A stretch of DNA of 64,000 bases from PALSA-505 sp036501145 (GTDB lineage: Bacteria; Actinomycetota; Actinomycetes; Streptosporangiales; Streptosporangiaceae): positions 24,705-88,704 of the forward strand of contig DASYAV010000003.1 in the NCBI GenBank assembly GCA_036501145.1, given 5' to 3'. The notes under the pieces are model-generated. The model saw nothing but the letters and a program-made list of their open reading frames with translations, was not told the origin of the DNA and did not search any database. How positions within the stretch are numbered: the stretch's first letter is position 1; each line of letters begins with the position of its first letter. Position numbers and translations under genes: made by a program. Shown here in pieces: positions 18,235 to 26,089 of the stretch.

Positions 18235-18930
18235 CTACGTGCCGGGCCCGGTCAGCCGGGCGGCCATTGCCTCGACGCCGGCGATGAACAGGTCAGTGCC
18301 GAACCGGTAGTGGAACTCCGGGTCCTCGCAGTCGGCCAGCGGCCCAGCGCACTCGACCACGTACGGGTAGCGGTCGGCCGGCAGCATCGCCATCCGCACC
18401 CGGTTGCGGCGGCTCTGCTCGGCCAGCTCCGCTTCGCCCATCCCCGGATGGGTGCCGGGTTCGCTCATCACCAGGGTCAGGCCGGTCCACAGGAGGCTGC
18501 GGGCGATGGCGGTGGCATGCTCCGGATCGAGCCCGGCCCCGCGCAGCACACCCAGGGTGACCTCGGTGGCCTGCAGGAACGGCTCGCTCTGCTTCTCCGT
18601 CTCCAGCAGCAGCTGTGAGGCGGCGGGATGCGCGCGCAGCGCACGGATCAGCGACTCCAGCAGGCCGCGCAGCTGCCGCGGCCACGGCTGCGCCGGGTCC
18701 AGGGCGATGTCGATCTCGCCCCACACCTGGTCGGCCAGCGCGAGCAGCAGCTCGTCCTTGCTGCGGAAGTGCCAGTACAGCGCCATCGGGGTGACGCCCA
18801 GGTCCTGAGCCAGCCGCCGGATGGTCAGCCCGTCCAGGCCGCTGGCGTCGGCCAGCGTAAGCCCCCGGTCCACCACGGCCCTCTTGCTGAGCCGGGACCG
18901 TTCCGCGTCTGCTGCCCGGGTGTCCGCCAT
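18235..18930 (-). CDS. TetR family transcriptional regulator
   Basis: A 231-residue repressor-type protein. The N-terminal helix-turn-helix spans about residues 15-60 (VVDRGLTLADASGLDGLTIR, RRLAQDLGVTPMALYWHFRS), followed by an all-helical ligand domain resembling the TetR_C tetracycline-repressor type. ATG 18930 is preferred; a TTG at 18942 would add four residues. It is divergent from an MFS efflux gene, and the shared gap holds four near-palindromic sites. It most probably represses both genes until a drug-like inducer binds. Confidence 0.93.
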   Translation of the reverse strand: MADTRAADAERSRLSKRAVVDRGLTLADASGLDGLTIRRLAQDLGVTPMALYWHFRSKDELLLALADQVWGEIDIALDPAQPWPRQLRGLLESLIRALRAHPAASQLLLETEKQSEPFLQATEVTLGVLRGAGLDPEHATAIARSLLWTGLTLVMSEPGTHPGMGEAELAEQSRRNRVRMAMLPADRYPYVVECAGPLADCEDPEFHYRFGTDLFIAGVEAMAARLTGPGT

Positions 18931-18943
18931 CTCAGTTGACAAC

Positions 18944-19017
18944 TATACGCCGTACAAGCCATGCTGTGCTATGTACATGTACAACGTATAGGTACGTCGT
19001 ATAAGAACGCCGTACAT
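18944..19017. promoter_or_regulatory. Array of four TACGNCGTA operator-like sites
   Basis: Four copies of a 9-base near-palindrome, consensus TACGNCGTA, lie between the divergent TetR and MFS genes. They are TACGCCGTA at 18946-18954 (perfect), TACAACGTA at 18980-18988 (one mismatch), TACGTCGTA at 18993-19001 (perfect) and AACGCCGTA at 19006-19014 (one mismatch). Centre spacings are 34, 13 and 13 bases. Extended flanks are also shared (TGTAC..CGTATA). This AT-rich stretch stands out from its surroundings and probably contains both promoters. Confidence 0.7.
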
Positions 19018-19100
19018 GAGCGGTGTACAGGACACGGCCCAGCGGACAGGGTGCACCGGGTTCCGGTGCACGGGAGCGGGCCCCGGCCCGAGGAGAACGC

Positions 19101-20570
19101 ATGCCACGACGATGGCTGACCCTGGTGGCGGTAAGCCTCGCCACCTTCATGACCTACCTGGACAACAACGTCACCAACGTGGCGATCCCCACCATCGAGC
19201 GCAGCCTGCACCTGTCGGTGGCCGGGCTGGAGTGGGTGGTCAGCAGCTACGTGCTGGTGTTCGCCGGCCTGATGCTGGTGGGCGGCAGGCTGGCCGACGT
19301 GTTCGGCAGGCGCCGCCTGTTCCTGACCGGCCTGACGGTATTCACGCTCGCCTCGCTCGCGGCCGGGCTGGCCAGCAGCGGCGGCATGCTGATCGGGTTC
19401 CGCGCGGTGCAGGGGCTCGGCGCGGCGCTGCTGGTGCCGACCACGCTGGCGATCATCATGGCCACCTTCGACGACGGACGGGAACGCACCAGGGCCATCG
19501 GCATATGGACCGCGATCGGCGCGCTCGCCCTCGCCTTCGGCCCGCTGATCGGCGGCTTCATCAGCGAGAACTTCCGGTGGGGCTGGATCTTCTTCATCAA
19601 CGTGCCGGTCGGCGTGATCACCTTCGCGATGGCCATCATGTGGATGGCCGAGTCGCGCGGCCGGACCAAGTCCCGCCGCCTCGACGTGCCGGGCCTCGCC
19701 ACCTCGGCGGTGGCGCTGTTCGCGCTGACCTATGCGCTGATCGAGGGCCACACCAGGGGCTGGACGTCCGGCCAGATCCTCGGCTCGTTCGCGCTCGCCG
19801 CGCTGGCCGCCACGGCGTTCGGCGTGATCGAGGCGCGGTCGGCGCAGCCGATGGTGCAGGTGTCGCTGTTCCGCTCGCGAGTGTTCAGCGGCGGCACCAG
19901 CGTGATCATGCTGTGGGCGTTCGGCGTGTTCGGCATCTACTTCTTCACCTCGCTGTACCTGCAGGGCATCCTCGGCTTCTCGCCGGTCAAGGCCGGCCTG
20001 GCCTTCGTGCCGATGGCGCTGCTGCTGGCGGTCTTCTCCGGGGTCGCCGCGCCGGTCGCCGCCCGGATCGGCGCGCGCTGGACGGTCGCGCTCGGGCTGG
20101 TGATCATGACCGGCGGGCTGCTGCTGTTCGCCCAGCAGGGGCTGCACACCAGCTTCGCCGGGCTGATGCCCGGGTTCCTGCTGTTCGGCGCGGGGTCGGG
20201 GCTGATGTTCGCGCCGCTGACGACCGAGGTGCTGAGCTCGATGCCCACCGACCGGTCCGGTGTCGCGTCCGCGCTGATGAACGCCTCCCGCGAACTGGCC
20301 GGCCTGCTGGGCATCACGGTGATCGGCGCCGTGCTGTCCTCCCGGCAGGGCGCCGCGCTGCGGCAGCACGTGGCCCCGCCGGCGGCGTTCCTGGACGGGT
20401 ACCACGCCGGGCTGGCGGTCACCATCGGGCTGACCATGGCCGGCATCGTGGTCGCCATCTTCGCGCTGCGCCGGGCCACCCCGGCGCCCGCCCTGGCGCG
20501 GGCCGCGGGCGAGCTAGCCGGCGCGGCTCCCGCCGAGCAGGCCGAGCAGCCAGCCGGGGCCGGTCACTGA
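19101..20570 (+). CDS. MFS efflux transporter, DHA2 (14-helix) type
   Basis: A 489-residue drug:proton antiporter-like carrier of the EmrB/QacA group. Helix 1 has the group's TYLDNNVTNVAIPTI (D-x3-VNVA-type) motif, and VGGRLADVFGRRR is the loop 2-3 motif A. About fourteen hydrophobic segments are visible. ATG 19101 is fixed by AGGAGA 5 bases upstream; the frame upstream is open but non-coding in character. Expression is probably controlled by the divergent TetR through the operator array. The last 57 bases overlap the convergent NUDIX gene. Confidence 0.93.
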   Translation: MPRRWLTLVAVSLATFMTYLDNNVTNVAIPTIERSLHLSVAGLEWVVSSYVLVFAGLMLVGGRLADVFGRRRLFLTGLTVFTLASLAAGLASSGGMLIGFRAVQGLGAALLVPTTLAIIMATFDDGRERTRAIGIWTAIGALALAFGPLIGGFISENFRWGWIFFINVPVGVITFAMAIMWMAESRGRTKSRRLDVPGLATSAVALFALTYALIEGHTRGWTSGQILGSFALAALAATAFGVIEARSAQPMVQVSLFRSRVFSGGTSVIMLWAFGVFGIYFFTSLYLQGILGFSPVKAGLAFVPMALLLAVFSGVAAPVAARIGARWTVALGLVIMTGGLLLFAQQGLHTSFAGLMPGFLLFGAGSGLMFAPLTTEVLSSMPTDRSGVASALMNASRELAGLLGITVIGAVLSSRQGAALRQHVAPPAAFLDGYHAGLAVTIGLTMAGIVVAIFALRRATPAPALARAAGELAGAAPAEQAEQPAGAGH

Positions 20571-21440
20571 CGCCCCGGCCGCCTGGCAGCGGCGGCGCAG
20601 TTCCCGGTCGGCGGTGACCACCAGCCGCCGGCCGGGCAGCGCCGCCGCTTGGGCCACGATCGCGTCGTCGCCCGACCCGGGGGCCGACACGGCCCGCACC
20701 CGCCGCGCCGGGGGAAGCTCCGCGCGCCGCGCGGCACCCTCCACCACCAGCACGAAGTCCGGGTACCAGCGGGTCAGCGCGGGCAGCGCCGGTTCGACCG
20801 GCAGGGTGGGCAGCCCGCGCCCGGCGAGCCCGGCGAGCTGGCCGTGCAGCCGGGCAGCGGCGCCGGCCCGGTCCCGCCACCAGCCGTCCGGCCGGGAGCC
20901 CATCACGTTGGCCGCGTCCACGACGACCGTCACCGGAGCCAGCGCGGAGCGCAGCAGCGGCCACTGCCCGGCGAACCCGGGATGCAGCGGCAGCGACGTC
21001 ACCTCCGCCACGTCCACCCAGCGGGCGTCGGTGATCTCCGCGCTGGCCGCGCGCACCGGCGGCGGCCCAGCGGCGGTCGCCAGGAACGTCTGGTAGGACC
21101 AGCCGCCGTGGTCGTCGTTCAGCACGGCAGCGACCGTCACCCCGTCCGGCGGCAGGCCGCATTCCTCCCAGGCCTCGCGCTGCGCGGCGGCGAGGGCGGG
21201 CTCGTCGCTGTCCCTGGCGCCGCCGGGCGTGCCCCAGGTGCCACCGTGATGGGACCACCAGCTCCGCTCGACCAGCAGCACGCGGTCCGCCCCGTCCGGC
21301 GCATCCGGCGCATCCGGCCCAGCGGCCCCATCCCCCGCGCCCGGGCCGTCCCAGGCCAGCAGCCCGACCGCGCCGAACCGCCCCCAGTGCCGGTGGCCCC
21401 GGCCACAGCGGGCCCAGCCATCTCCGTCCTGCCCCGGCAC
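20514..21440 (-). CDS. NUDIX hydrolase fused to a NYN/PIN-like domain
   Basis: A 308-residue two-domain protein. Residues 1-35 carry a small conserved head (DGWARCGRGHRHWGRFGAVG). A NUDIX domain follows with a complete box in which Gly, Glu, REAWEE and Gly are correctly spaced (about residues 78-100). The C-terminal third begins VTVVVDAANVMGSRPDGWW and ends with DDAIVAQAA and VVTADRELRRR, the Asp pattern of NYN/PIN-like nucleases often annotated as NTP pyrophosphohydrolase. GTG 21440 is chosen because the conserved head begins there; ribosome site weak. It is convergent and overlapping with the MFS gene by 57 bases and divergent from sppA. Confidence 0.8.
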   Translation of the reverse strand: MPGQDGDGWARCGRGHRHWGRFGAVGLLAWDGPGAGDGAAGPDAPDAPDGADRVLLVERSWWSHHGGTWGTPGGARDSDEPALAAAQREAWEECGLPPDGVTVAAVLNDDHGGWSYQTFLATAAGPPPVRAASAEITDARWVDVAEVTSLPLHPGFAGQWPLLRSALAPVTVVVDAANVMGSRPDGWWRDRAGAAARLHGQLAGLAGRGLPTLPVEPALPALTRWYPDFVLVVEGAARRAELPPARRVRAVSAPGSGDDAIVAQAAALPGRRLVVTADRELRRRCQAAGASVTGPGWLLGLLGGSRAG

Positions 21441-21518
21441 AGCAGCGACGATAGCCCACCGCCGGGCACCCCGGCGTGCGTCCGCTTCCGACCGGCCCGC
21501 CGCCGTAAGCTGGGCAGC

Positions 21519-23303
21519 ATGGCCGACGCGAAACTCACCGACATGGCCGGGAAGGCCGGGCTGGCCAGCGTCAGCGACCGGGTCGGCCAGCTGTCCCGGC
21601 GGTGGAAGACACCCATCGTCCTGGAGCTCGACCTCACCGAGGGGCTGGCCGAGGAGCCGCCCGGCGACCCGGTGTCCGCGGTGCTGGGCAGGCACCGGGC
21701 CCGGCTGGACGACGTGCTCGACGGGCTGCGCCGGGCCCGCGACGACGACCGGGTCCGCGCGCTGCTGGTGCGGATCGGCGGCCGCAGGCTGGGGCTCGGG
21801 CTGGTGCAGGAGCTGCGCGACGCGGTCAGCGAGTTCGGCCGCGGCGGCAAGCTGACCGTGGCCTGGTCCGAGACCTTCGGCGACTTCTCGGCGGGCAACG
21901 TGCCCTACTACCTGGCCACCGCGTTCGGCCGGATCGTGCTGCAGCCCTCCGGTGACCTGGGGCTGACCGGCATCGCGGTGGAGCAGTTTTTCCTCCGCTC
22001 GGCCATGGACCGGCTCGGCGTGGACTACCAGGTGGCCAAGCGGCGCGAGTACAAGTCCGCGGCCGACATGATGACCGAGCGCGAGTTCACCGGCCCGGCC
22101 CGGGAGGCCACCCAGCGGCTGGCCGGCTCGATCGCCGGGCAGCTCACCGACGCGATCGCCGCCCGGCTGGGCGGCAGCACCGACGAGGCCAGGGAGCTCA
22201 TCGACCGCGGCCCGTTCCTGGCCGCCGAGGCGCTCGAGCTGGGGCTGGTGGACGCGCTCGGCTACCGGGACGAGGCCTACCGCTGGGTGCGCCGCCGGGC
22301 CGGCCGGGAGGCGACGCTGCAGCCGCTGGCCAGGTACCGCCGCGCGCACGCGCTGACCAGCCGGATGCGCAAGATGCCCAGCCCGCGGGAGCCGTTCGTC
22401 GCGCTGGTGCACGCCACCGGGCCGATCAGGTCCGGGCGCGGCGGCCGGGGCCCGCTGTCCGGGGCGATGGGCGCGGACACCGTGGCGGCGGCGCTGCGGG
22501 CCGCGGCCGCCGACGAGCGAGCCCGGGCGATCCTGCTGCGGGTGAACAGCCCCGGCGGCTCGTACGTGGCCTCGGACACGATCTGGCGCGAGGTGGTGCG
22601 CGCCAGGGCGCGGGGCAAGCCGGTCGTGGTGTCGATGGGCAACGTGGCCGCGTCCGGTGGCTACTTCATCGCGATGGCAGCCGACGTGATCGTGGCCCAG
22701 CCGGGCACGGTAACCGGCTCGATCGGCGTGATCACGGCCAAGCCGGTGCTGAGCGGGCTGCTGGACCGGGCCGGGATCACCACGGACTCGGTGGCGGAGG
22801 GCGCGCACGCCACGATGTTCGCGCCCACCCGGCCGTTCAGCGAGGACGAGTGGGCCAAGGTCAACGCCTGGCTGGACCGGATCTACGCGGACTTCACCGG
22901 CAAGGTCGCGGCCGGGCGCAGGCTGACCCCGGCGCACGTGGAGGAGGTGGCCCGCGGCCGGGTGTGGACCGGCGCGGACGCGCTCGACCGTGGATTGGTG
23001 GACGAGCTGGGCGGGCTGGATACCGCGGCCGGCCATGCCCGCCGCCGGGCCGGGCTGGCCGAGGACGCCCCGGTCCGGCTGTTCCCGCGGCCGGGGCCAC
23101 TGGACCGGCTGCGGCCACCCGGCGCCGGTGAGTTCGCGGCCGGGCTGGCCCAGTCGTGGCTGGCCGAGTCGGGGCTGGCAGGCTCCTGGTTGACGCAGTC
23201 GTGGCTAGCTGAGGCGTGGGGCCCGGTAGCGGCGCTCGCGTCCCGCGGTGGTTTCCCTGCGGCCGGCCCGCTACTGCTCCAGGGGGCCTGGACGATCTCT
23301 TGA
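21519..23303 (+). CDS. sppA: Signal peptide peptidase SppA, tandem-domain type
   Basis: Serine/lysine peptidase of family S49, 594 residues, matching the 67K long form with two ClpP-like domains. The catalytic Lys lies in RREYKSAADMMTER in the first domain; the nucleophilic Ser is in NVAASGGYFIAMAAD in the second, followed by GSIGVITAKPVL. It degrades leftover signal peptides at the membrane. No clear N-terminal membrane anchor is visible, unlike the E. coli protein. The C-terminus has SWLA-type repeats (LAQSWLAESGLAGSWLTQSW). The stop codon lies inside the conserved right-end sequence of an adjacent IS element, so the native last residues may have been changed. Confidence 0.93.
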   Translation: MADAKLTDMAGKAGLASVSDRVGQLSRRWKTPIVLELDLTEGLAEEPPGDPVSAVLGRHRARLDDVLDGLRRARDDDRVRALLVRIGGRRLGLGLVQELRDAVSEFGRGGKLTVAWSETFGDFSAGNVPYYLATAFGRIVLQPSGDLGLTGIAVEQFFLRSAMDRLGVDYQVAKRREYKSAADMMTEREFTGPAREATQRLAGSIAGQLTDAIAARLGGSTDEARELIDRGPFLAAEALELGLVDALGYRDEAYRWVRRRAGREATLQPLARYRRAHALTSRMRKMPSPREPFVALVHATGPIRSGRGGRGPLSGAMGADTVAAALRAAAADERARAILLRVNSPGGSYVASDTIWREVVRARARGKPVVVSMGNVAASGGYFIAMAADVIVAQPGTVTGSIGVITAKPVLSGLLDRAGITTDSVAEGAHATMFAPTRPFSEDEWAKVNAWLDRIYADFTGKVAAGRRLTPAHVEEVARGRVWTGADALDRGLVDELGGLDTAAGHARRRAGLAEDAPVRLFPRPGPLDRLRPPGAGEFAAGLAQSWLAESGLAGSWLTQSWLAEAWGPVAALASRGGFPAAGPLLLQGAWTIS

Positions 23304-23336
23304 CATCCTCCACCGCCTGAAGGACGAGGGATTCCA
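23301..23336 (-). ncRNA. Right-end hairpin / putative omega-RNA scaffold end
   Basis: Read on the minus strand, the block downstream of tnpB contains CCTCGTCCTTCAGGCGGTGG and then AGGATGTCA. Outer CCTC/GAGG and inner CCT/AGG pairs form a stem-loop. In TnpB systems the guide RNA ends in such a structure at the element's right end, with the guide taken from the flank. If so, the guide here would be the last bases of sppA. Function is doubtful because the nuclease is internally deleted. Confidence 0.5.
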
Positions 23337-23340
23337 GCTA

Positions 23341-24003
23341 CTACGCCGATGGGGGCAGCAGTTGAGGTTCGCGGTTCGCCGGCCCGCCCTGCGGCAGGCC
23401 TCCCCGCGCGGTCACGGCATGCCCTGCCGCGATGTTGGGTGCCGCGTTCACGTCCGCGTTACAGGCGAAGCCACAGGCAGTGCAGGCGAAGTCCGCTTGG
23501 CTCTTGCGGTTGTCCGCCGACACGTGCCCGCACGCGCTGCAGCGCTGCGAGGTGAATACGGGATTGATCTTCTCCACCTGACCGGGAGCCTTCTGCTCCA
23601 GCCGCCTGACCAGCAGCCCCCAGCCCGAGCGCATGATCTCGCGGTTCAGCCCAGTCTTCTGCCGGACATTCGCCCCCGGGGCGGCGAGCGTTCCCCGTGC
23701 CGAGCGGGTCATGTTCGTGATGCGCAGGTCTTCGACCCGGATCAGGTCGAAGCGGCGCGCGAGGTCTGTACTTACCTTCTCCGCCCAGTCCTTGCGGATG
23801 TCGGCCTCGCGGGCGCGCAGCCGGGCGATGGCACGCTTCGTGCGGGCCCGGCGGTTCGAGCCGCGTTTGGCCCGGGCCAGCCTCCGCTGCAGGCGGACAA
23901 GACGGGCCCGCCGCTGCGGGTTCCAGACGTACCGCGCGTGCGCGCAATGACCACGCAGAACCGCCTCCTGAGCAGGTGTAGGTGCCAGGCGGTAGCGGGA
24001 CAT
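23341..24003 (-). pseudogene. tnpB: TnpB (RNA-guided nuclease) with large internal deletion
   Basis: A 220-residue remnant of a protein normally near 400. The N-terminal helix-turn-helix start (MSRYRLAPTPAQEAVLRGHC, then ARYVWN) runs directly at about residue 28 into the basic mid-region (RLVRLQRRLARAKRGSNRR). The segment that should hold the first RuvC Asp (DLGV-type) is missing. The later catalytic Glu (VEDL, Glu91), the four-Cys zinc ribbon (Cys155, 158, 174, 177) and the last Asp (ADVNAAPNI, Asp184) remain. Because the frame is intact, a stable but nuclease-dead protein could be made. ATG 24003 is used; upstream in-frame sequence is non-coding in character. Confidence 0.8.
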
Positions 24004-24095
24004 GCGAAAAACCAATCGACTACCACCGACACTCCAGAGGAGGTGACACGGCGTTCCCCCCGCCCGAAAGCCAGGGTCTGGACGCCGCAGCTCCG

Positions 24096-24617
24096 ATGAA
24101 TGAACGGTCCCGGGCTGGCCTGGCCGGCCTGCGGGACGCACTCGCGGGCTACGCGGCCGGGGTCACCCTGGTCTGCATCGCCGATGGCCGCGACGACATC
24201 GCGCTGACCGTCAGCGCGTTCTGCCCGATGTCGGTCGAGCCGCCGCTCATCGGTGTCGCGCTGCGCGCGGAGTCCTACCCCGCGGAGGTGCTGAGCAGGG
24301 ACGACGGCCCGGAAGGGTTCGCCGTCACGCTGCTGGAGGCCAGGCAGCGAGTGCTGGCCGGGCGGTTCGCGGCGGCCGGGCGGCCGGGCGCGCGGATCCT
24401 GCTCGACGGGGTGGCGACGGTGCGCGGCCCGCGATCCGGGGCGCTGATCCCGGAGGGCGGCGTGGCCGCGCTGGACTGCCGGACCAGCCGCCTGATCCCG
24501 GCGGGCGACCACCTGCTGGTGATCGCCGAGGTTACGGACATTCCTTATACGGCGGAACGGGCGAGCCCGCTGGTCAGGTTCCGCGGCCGCTACCCCGCGC
24601 TGCGTTCCGGTAGCTGA
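24096..24617 (+). CDS. Flavin reductase-like (FMN-binding split barrel) protein
   Basis: A 173-residue protein of the flavin reductase-like domain type. The opening YAAGVTLVCIADGRDDIALTVSAFCPMSVEPPLIGVALR is the standard FMN-binding region, and PLVRFRGRYPALRSGS is the typical C-terminus. It would bind FMN and reduce it with NAD(P)H for a partner oxygenase, or act as a flavoprotein itself. ATG 24096 fits the family start, but there is no good ribosome site. The IS remnant lies directly upstream and may have removed the native promoter and leader. Confidence 0.82.
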   Translation: MNERSRAGLAGLRDALAGYAAGVTLVCIADGRDDIALTVSAFCPMSVEPPLIGVALRAESYPAEVLSRDDGPEGFAVTLLEARQRVLAGRFAAAGRPGARILLDGVATVRGPRSGALIPEGGVAALDCRTSRLIPAGDHLLVIAEVTDIPYTAERASPLVRFRGRYPALRSGS

Positions 24618-24677
24618 CATCATGGGTCGCCAGCCCCCGGTCGCTCCTCGCATCTTGTGCATCACACGGGGCATGTA

Positions 24678-24687
24678 GGTTATAACC
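24678..24687. promoter_or_regulatory. Palindrome upstream of the DUF574 methyltransferase
   Basis: A perfect 10-base palindrome GGTTATAACC lies 24 bases before the methyltransferase start, overlapping a TATAAC -10-like element. A TTGTGC at about 24654 could serve as -35. A small regulator site at this promoter is plausible but not proven. Confidence 0.35.
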
Positions 24688-24710
24688 CGGAGTATTGATG
24701 GAGGATAAGC

Positions 24711-25538
24711 ATGGCCGAGCCTGAGCCGACCCCGCCGGGCGTGGACCCGTCCACCCCGAGCGCGGCGCGGCTGTACGACTACTACCTCGGCGGCACGAAC
24801 AACTTCCAGGTGGACCGGGCGGCGGGCGAGCAACTGCGTGCGGCGATGCCCGACCTGTTCGATGCGGCGTGGGCGAACCGCGGCTTCCACCAGCGGGCGG
24901 CCCGCTGGATGGCCCGCCAGCACGGCGTCCGCCAGTTCATTGACATCGGCTGCGGGCTGCCCACCCAGGGGAACACGCACCAGGCCCTGCGGAAGGATGC
25001 CGCGGACGCGAGGGTGGTGTACGTGGACATCGACCCGATGGTCCGGGACATGGCTGGTGACCTGCTCGAAGACGACTCGCACACCAAGTTCATCATCGCC
25101 GACCTGCGCGATCCCGGCGAGGTGCTGAGCAACCCGGAGCTGCGCTCGCTCATCGACCTGAGCCAGCCCACCGGGCTGCTGATGTCGGCGGTGCTGCACT
25201 TCGTGGCCGACGGTTCTGATCCGTGGGGGCTGGTCAAGCGGTACGCCGGCGCGCTCGCCCCGGGCAGCTTCATCGCCATCTCGCACATAACCGCCGACCA
25301 GGTGGCGCCGCGCGCTTCGCAAGCGATCAGCGACATCTACCAGAACGCCAATGAACGTGCCTACCTGCGCAACAAGGATGAGTTCCGGCGGTTCTTCGAC
25401 GGCCTGCAGCTGATGCCGCCATACGAGGGCGCGGCCCCGGGCATCACCCACGTGGGCATGTGGGGCGCCGACGACCCGGAACTGGCGGACTCCGAGGGGT
25501 CGCGCCTGCTCTACGCCGGGGTCGGCAAGCGCGTCTAG
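24711..25538 (+). CDS. SAM-dependent methyltransferase, DUF574 / Methyltransf_19 type
   Basis: A 275-residue member of an actinobacteria-specific methyltransferase-like family. The diagnostic N-terminus is PSAARLYDYYLGGTNNFQVDR. The SAM-binding motif is FIDIGCGLPTQGNTHQ near residue 80, followed by VVYVDIDPMV (acidic residue for the SAM ribose). Substrate unknown; genomes of this group carry many copies, often beside XRE/DUF397 genes as here. GGAGGATAAGC provides a good ribosome site. The DUF397 gene follows 20 bases later. Confidence 0.93.
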   Translation: MAEPEPTPPGVDPSTPSAARLYDYYLGGTNNFQVDRAAGEQLRAAMPDLFDAAWANRGFHQRAARWMARQHGVRQFIDIGCGLPTQGNTHQALRKDAADARVVYVDIDPMVRDMAGDLLEDDSHTKFIIADLRDPGEVLSNPELRSLIDLSQPTGLLMSAVLHFVADGSDPWGLVKRYAGALAPGSFIAISHITADQVAPRASQAISDIYQNANERAYLRNKDEFRRFFDGLQLMPPYEGAAPGITHVGMWGADDPELADSEGSRLLYAGVGKRV

Positions 25539-25558
25539 CGGCGGTGGGAGGCCATACC

Positions 25559-25816
25559 GTGACAGCCAAACCCACCGTGGAAGAGCTCGGCATCGACGTG
25601 GGCGCGCAGGCCTGGCACCGGTCGGGCGGCCGGGATGGCTCCATCGAGGTCGCCTTCGCTCCGGGTGAGTGGGTACTGCTGCGGGTGGCGGGCGACCCGT
25701 CCGGCCGGGTGCTGGTATATGACCGGTTCGAGTGGGAGTGCTTCCTCGACGGAGTCAAGAAGGGCGAGTTCGACGACGCCACCGAGTTACCAGGACCCAC
25801 GAAAAGGGCCTGGTGA
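25559..25816 (+). CDS. DUF397-like small protein
   Basis: An 85-residue acidic protein. TVEELGIDVGAQAWHRSG, then GSIEVAFAPGEWVLLRVAGDP and YDRFEWECFLDGVKKGEFDD, matches the layout of DUF397-type small proteins that accompany DUF574 methyltransferases and XRE regulators. GTG 25559 is supported by GGGAGG upstream. A longer open frame into the methyltransferase gene is not credible. Probably a protein partner rather than an enzyme. Confidence 0.8.
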   Translation: MTAKPTVEELGIDVGAQAWHRSGGRDGSIEVAFAPGEWVLLRVAGDPSGRVLVYDRFEWECFLDGVKKGEFDDATELPGPTKRAW

Positions 25817-26025
25817 GTGCCTGAAAATGAGAATCCCCCGGGGTGACCAGACAATGGTTACATAGCTATCTATACCGGACAGCCCGGTCATCGGGCCGCG
25901 GACGACTGACCGGGCACGCCGGGACGGACCGTGAATGCCCCGCCAGCGGGCCCGCAGGGCCGTCAACTGCGGAAACACCAGGACTTGCCGACCGTGGGTT
26001 ACCAGTTGGCGAACAATTGCAAATT

Positions 26026-26056
26026 TTGTGAATCACAACTTGAGCGGGGCTATAAT
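26026..26056 (+). promoter_or_regulatory. Promoter and TGTGAATCACA palindrome of the XRE gene
   Basis: In an unusually AT-rich patch, a perfect TATAAT lies at 26051-26056. The palindrome TTGTGAATCACAA lies at 26026-26038, so its left arm coincides with a TTGTGA -35-like hexamer (19-base spacing). A site here would block polymerase. AAGGAGG at 26074-26080 is the ribosome site for the gene below. The core TGTGNNNCACA recurs at 27434-27444. Confidence 0.65.
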
Positions 26057-26089
26057 GAAGCTCGGATCCTGTCAAGGAGGAAACCGCGA

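Larger units (their letters stand above)
23301..24080 (-). mobile_element. IS200/IS605-type (IS1341-like) element remnant, tnpB only
   Basis: A single-gene element without tnpA. The right end is marked by the short hairpin block at 23301-23336, of the kind found after tnpB genes in IS1341-like elements. The left end is somewhere between the tnpB start and the flavin-reductase gene and cannot be fixed by eye; the boundary given is approximate. No target-site duplication is expected for this family. Confidence 0.7.

Noticed and set aside
23341..24003. Functional TnpB repressor of the nuclease-dead TldR type
   Set aside because: TldR-like proteins keep the full-length fold with point-mutated catalytic residues. 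Here a whole segment is deleted, so decay is the simpler explanation; kept only as a question in the findings.
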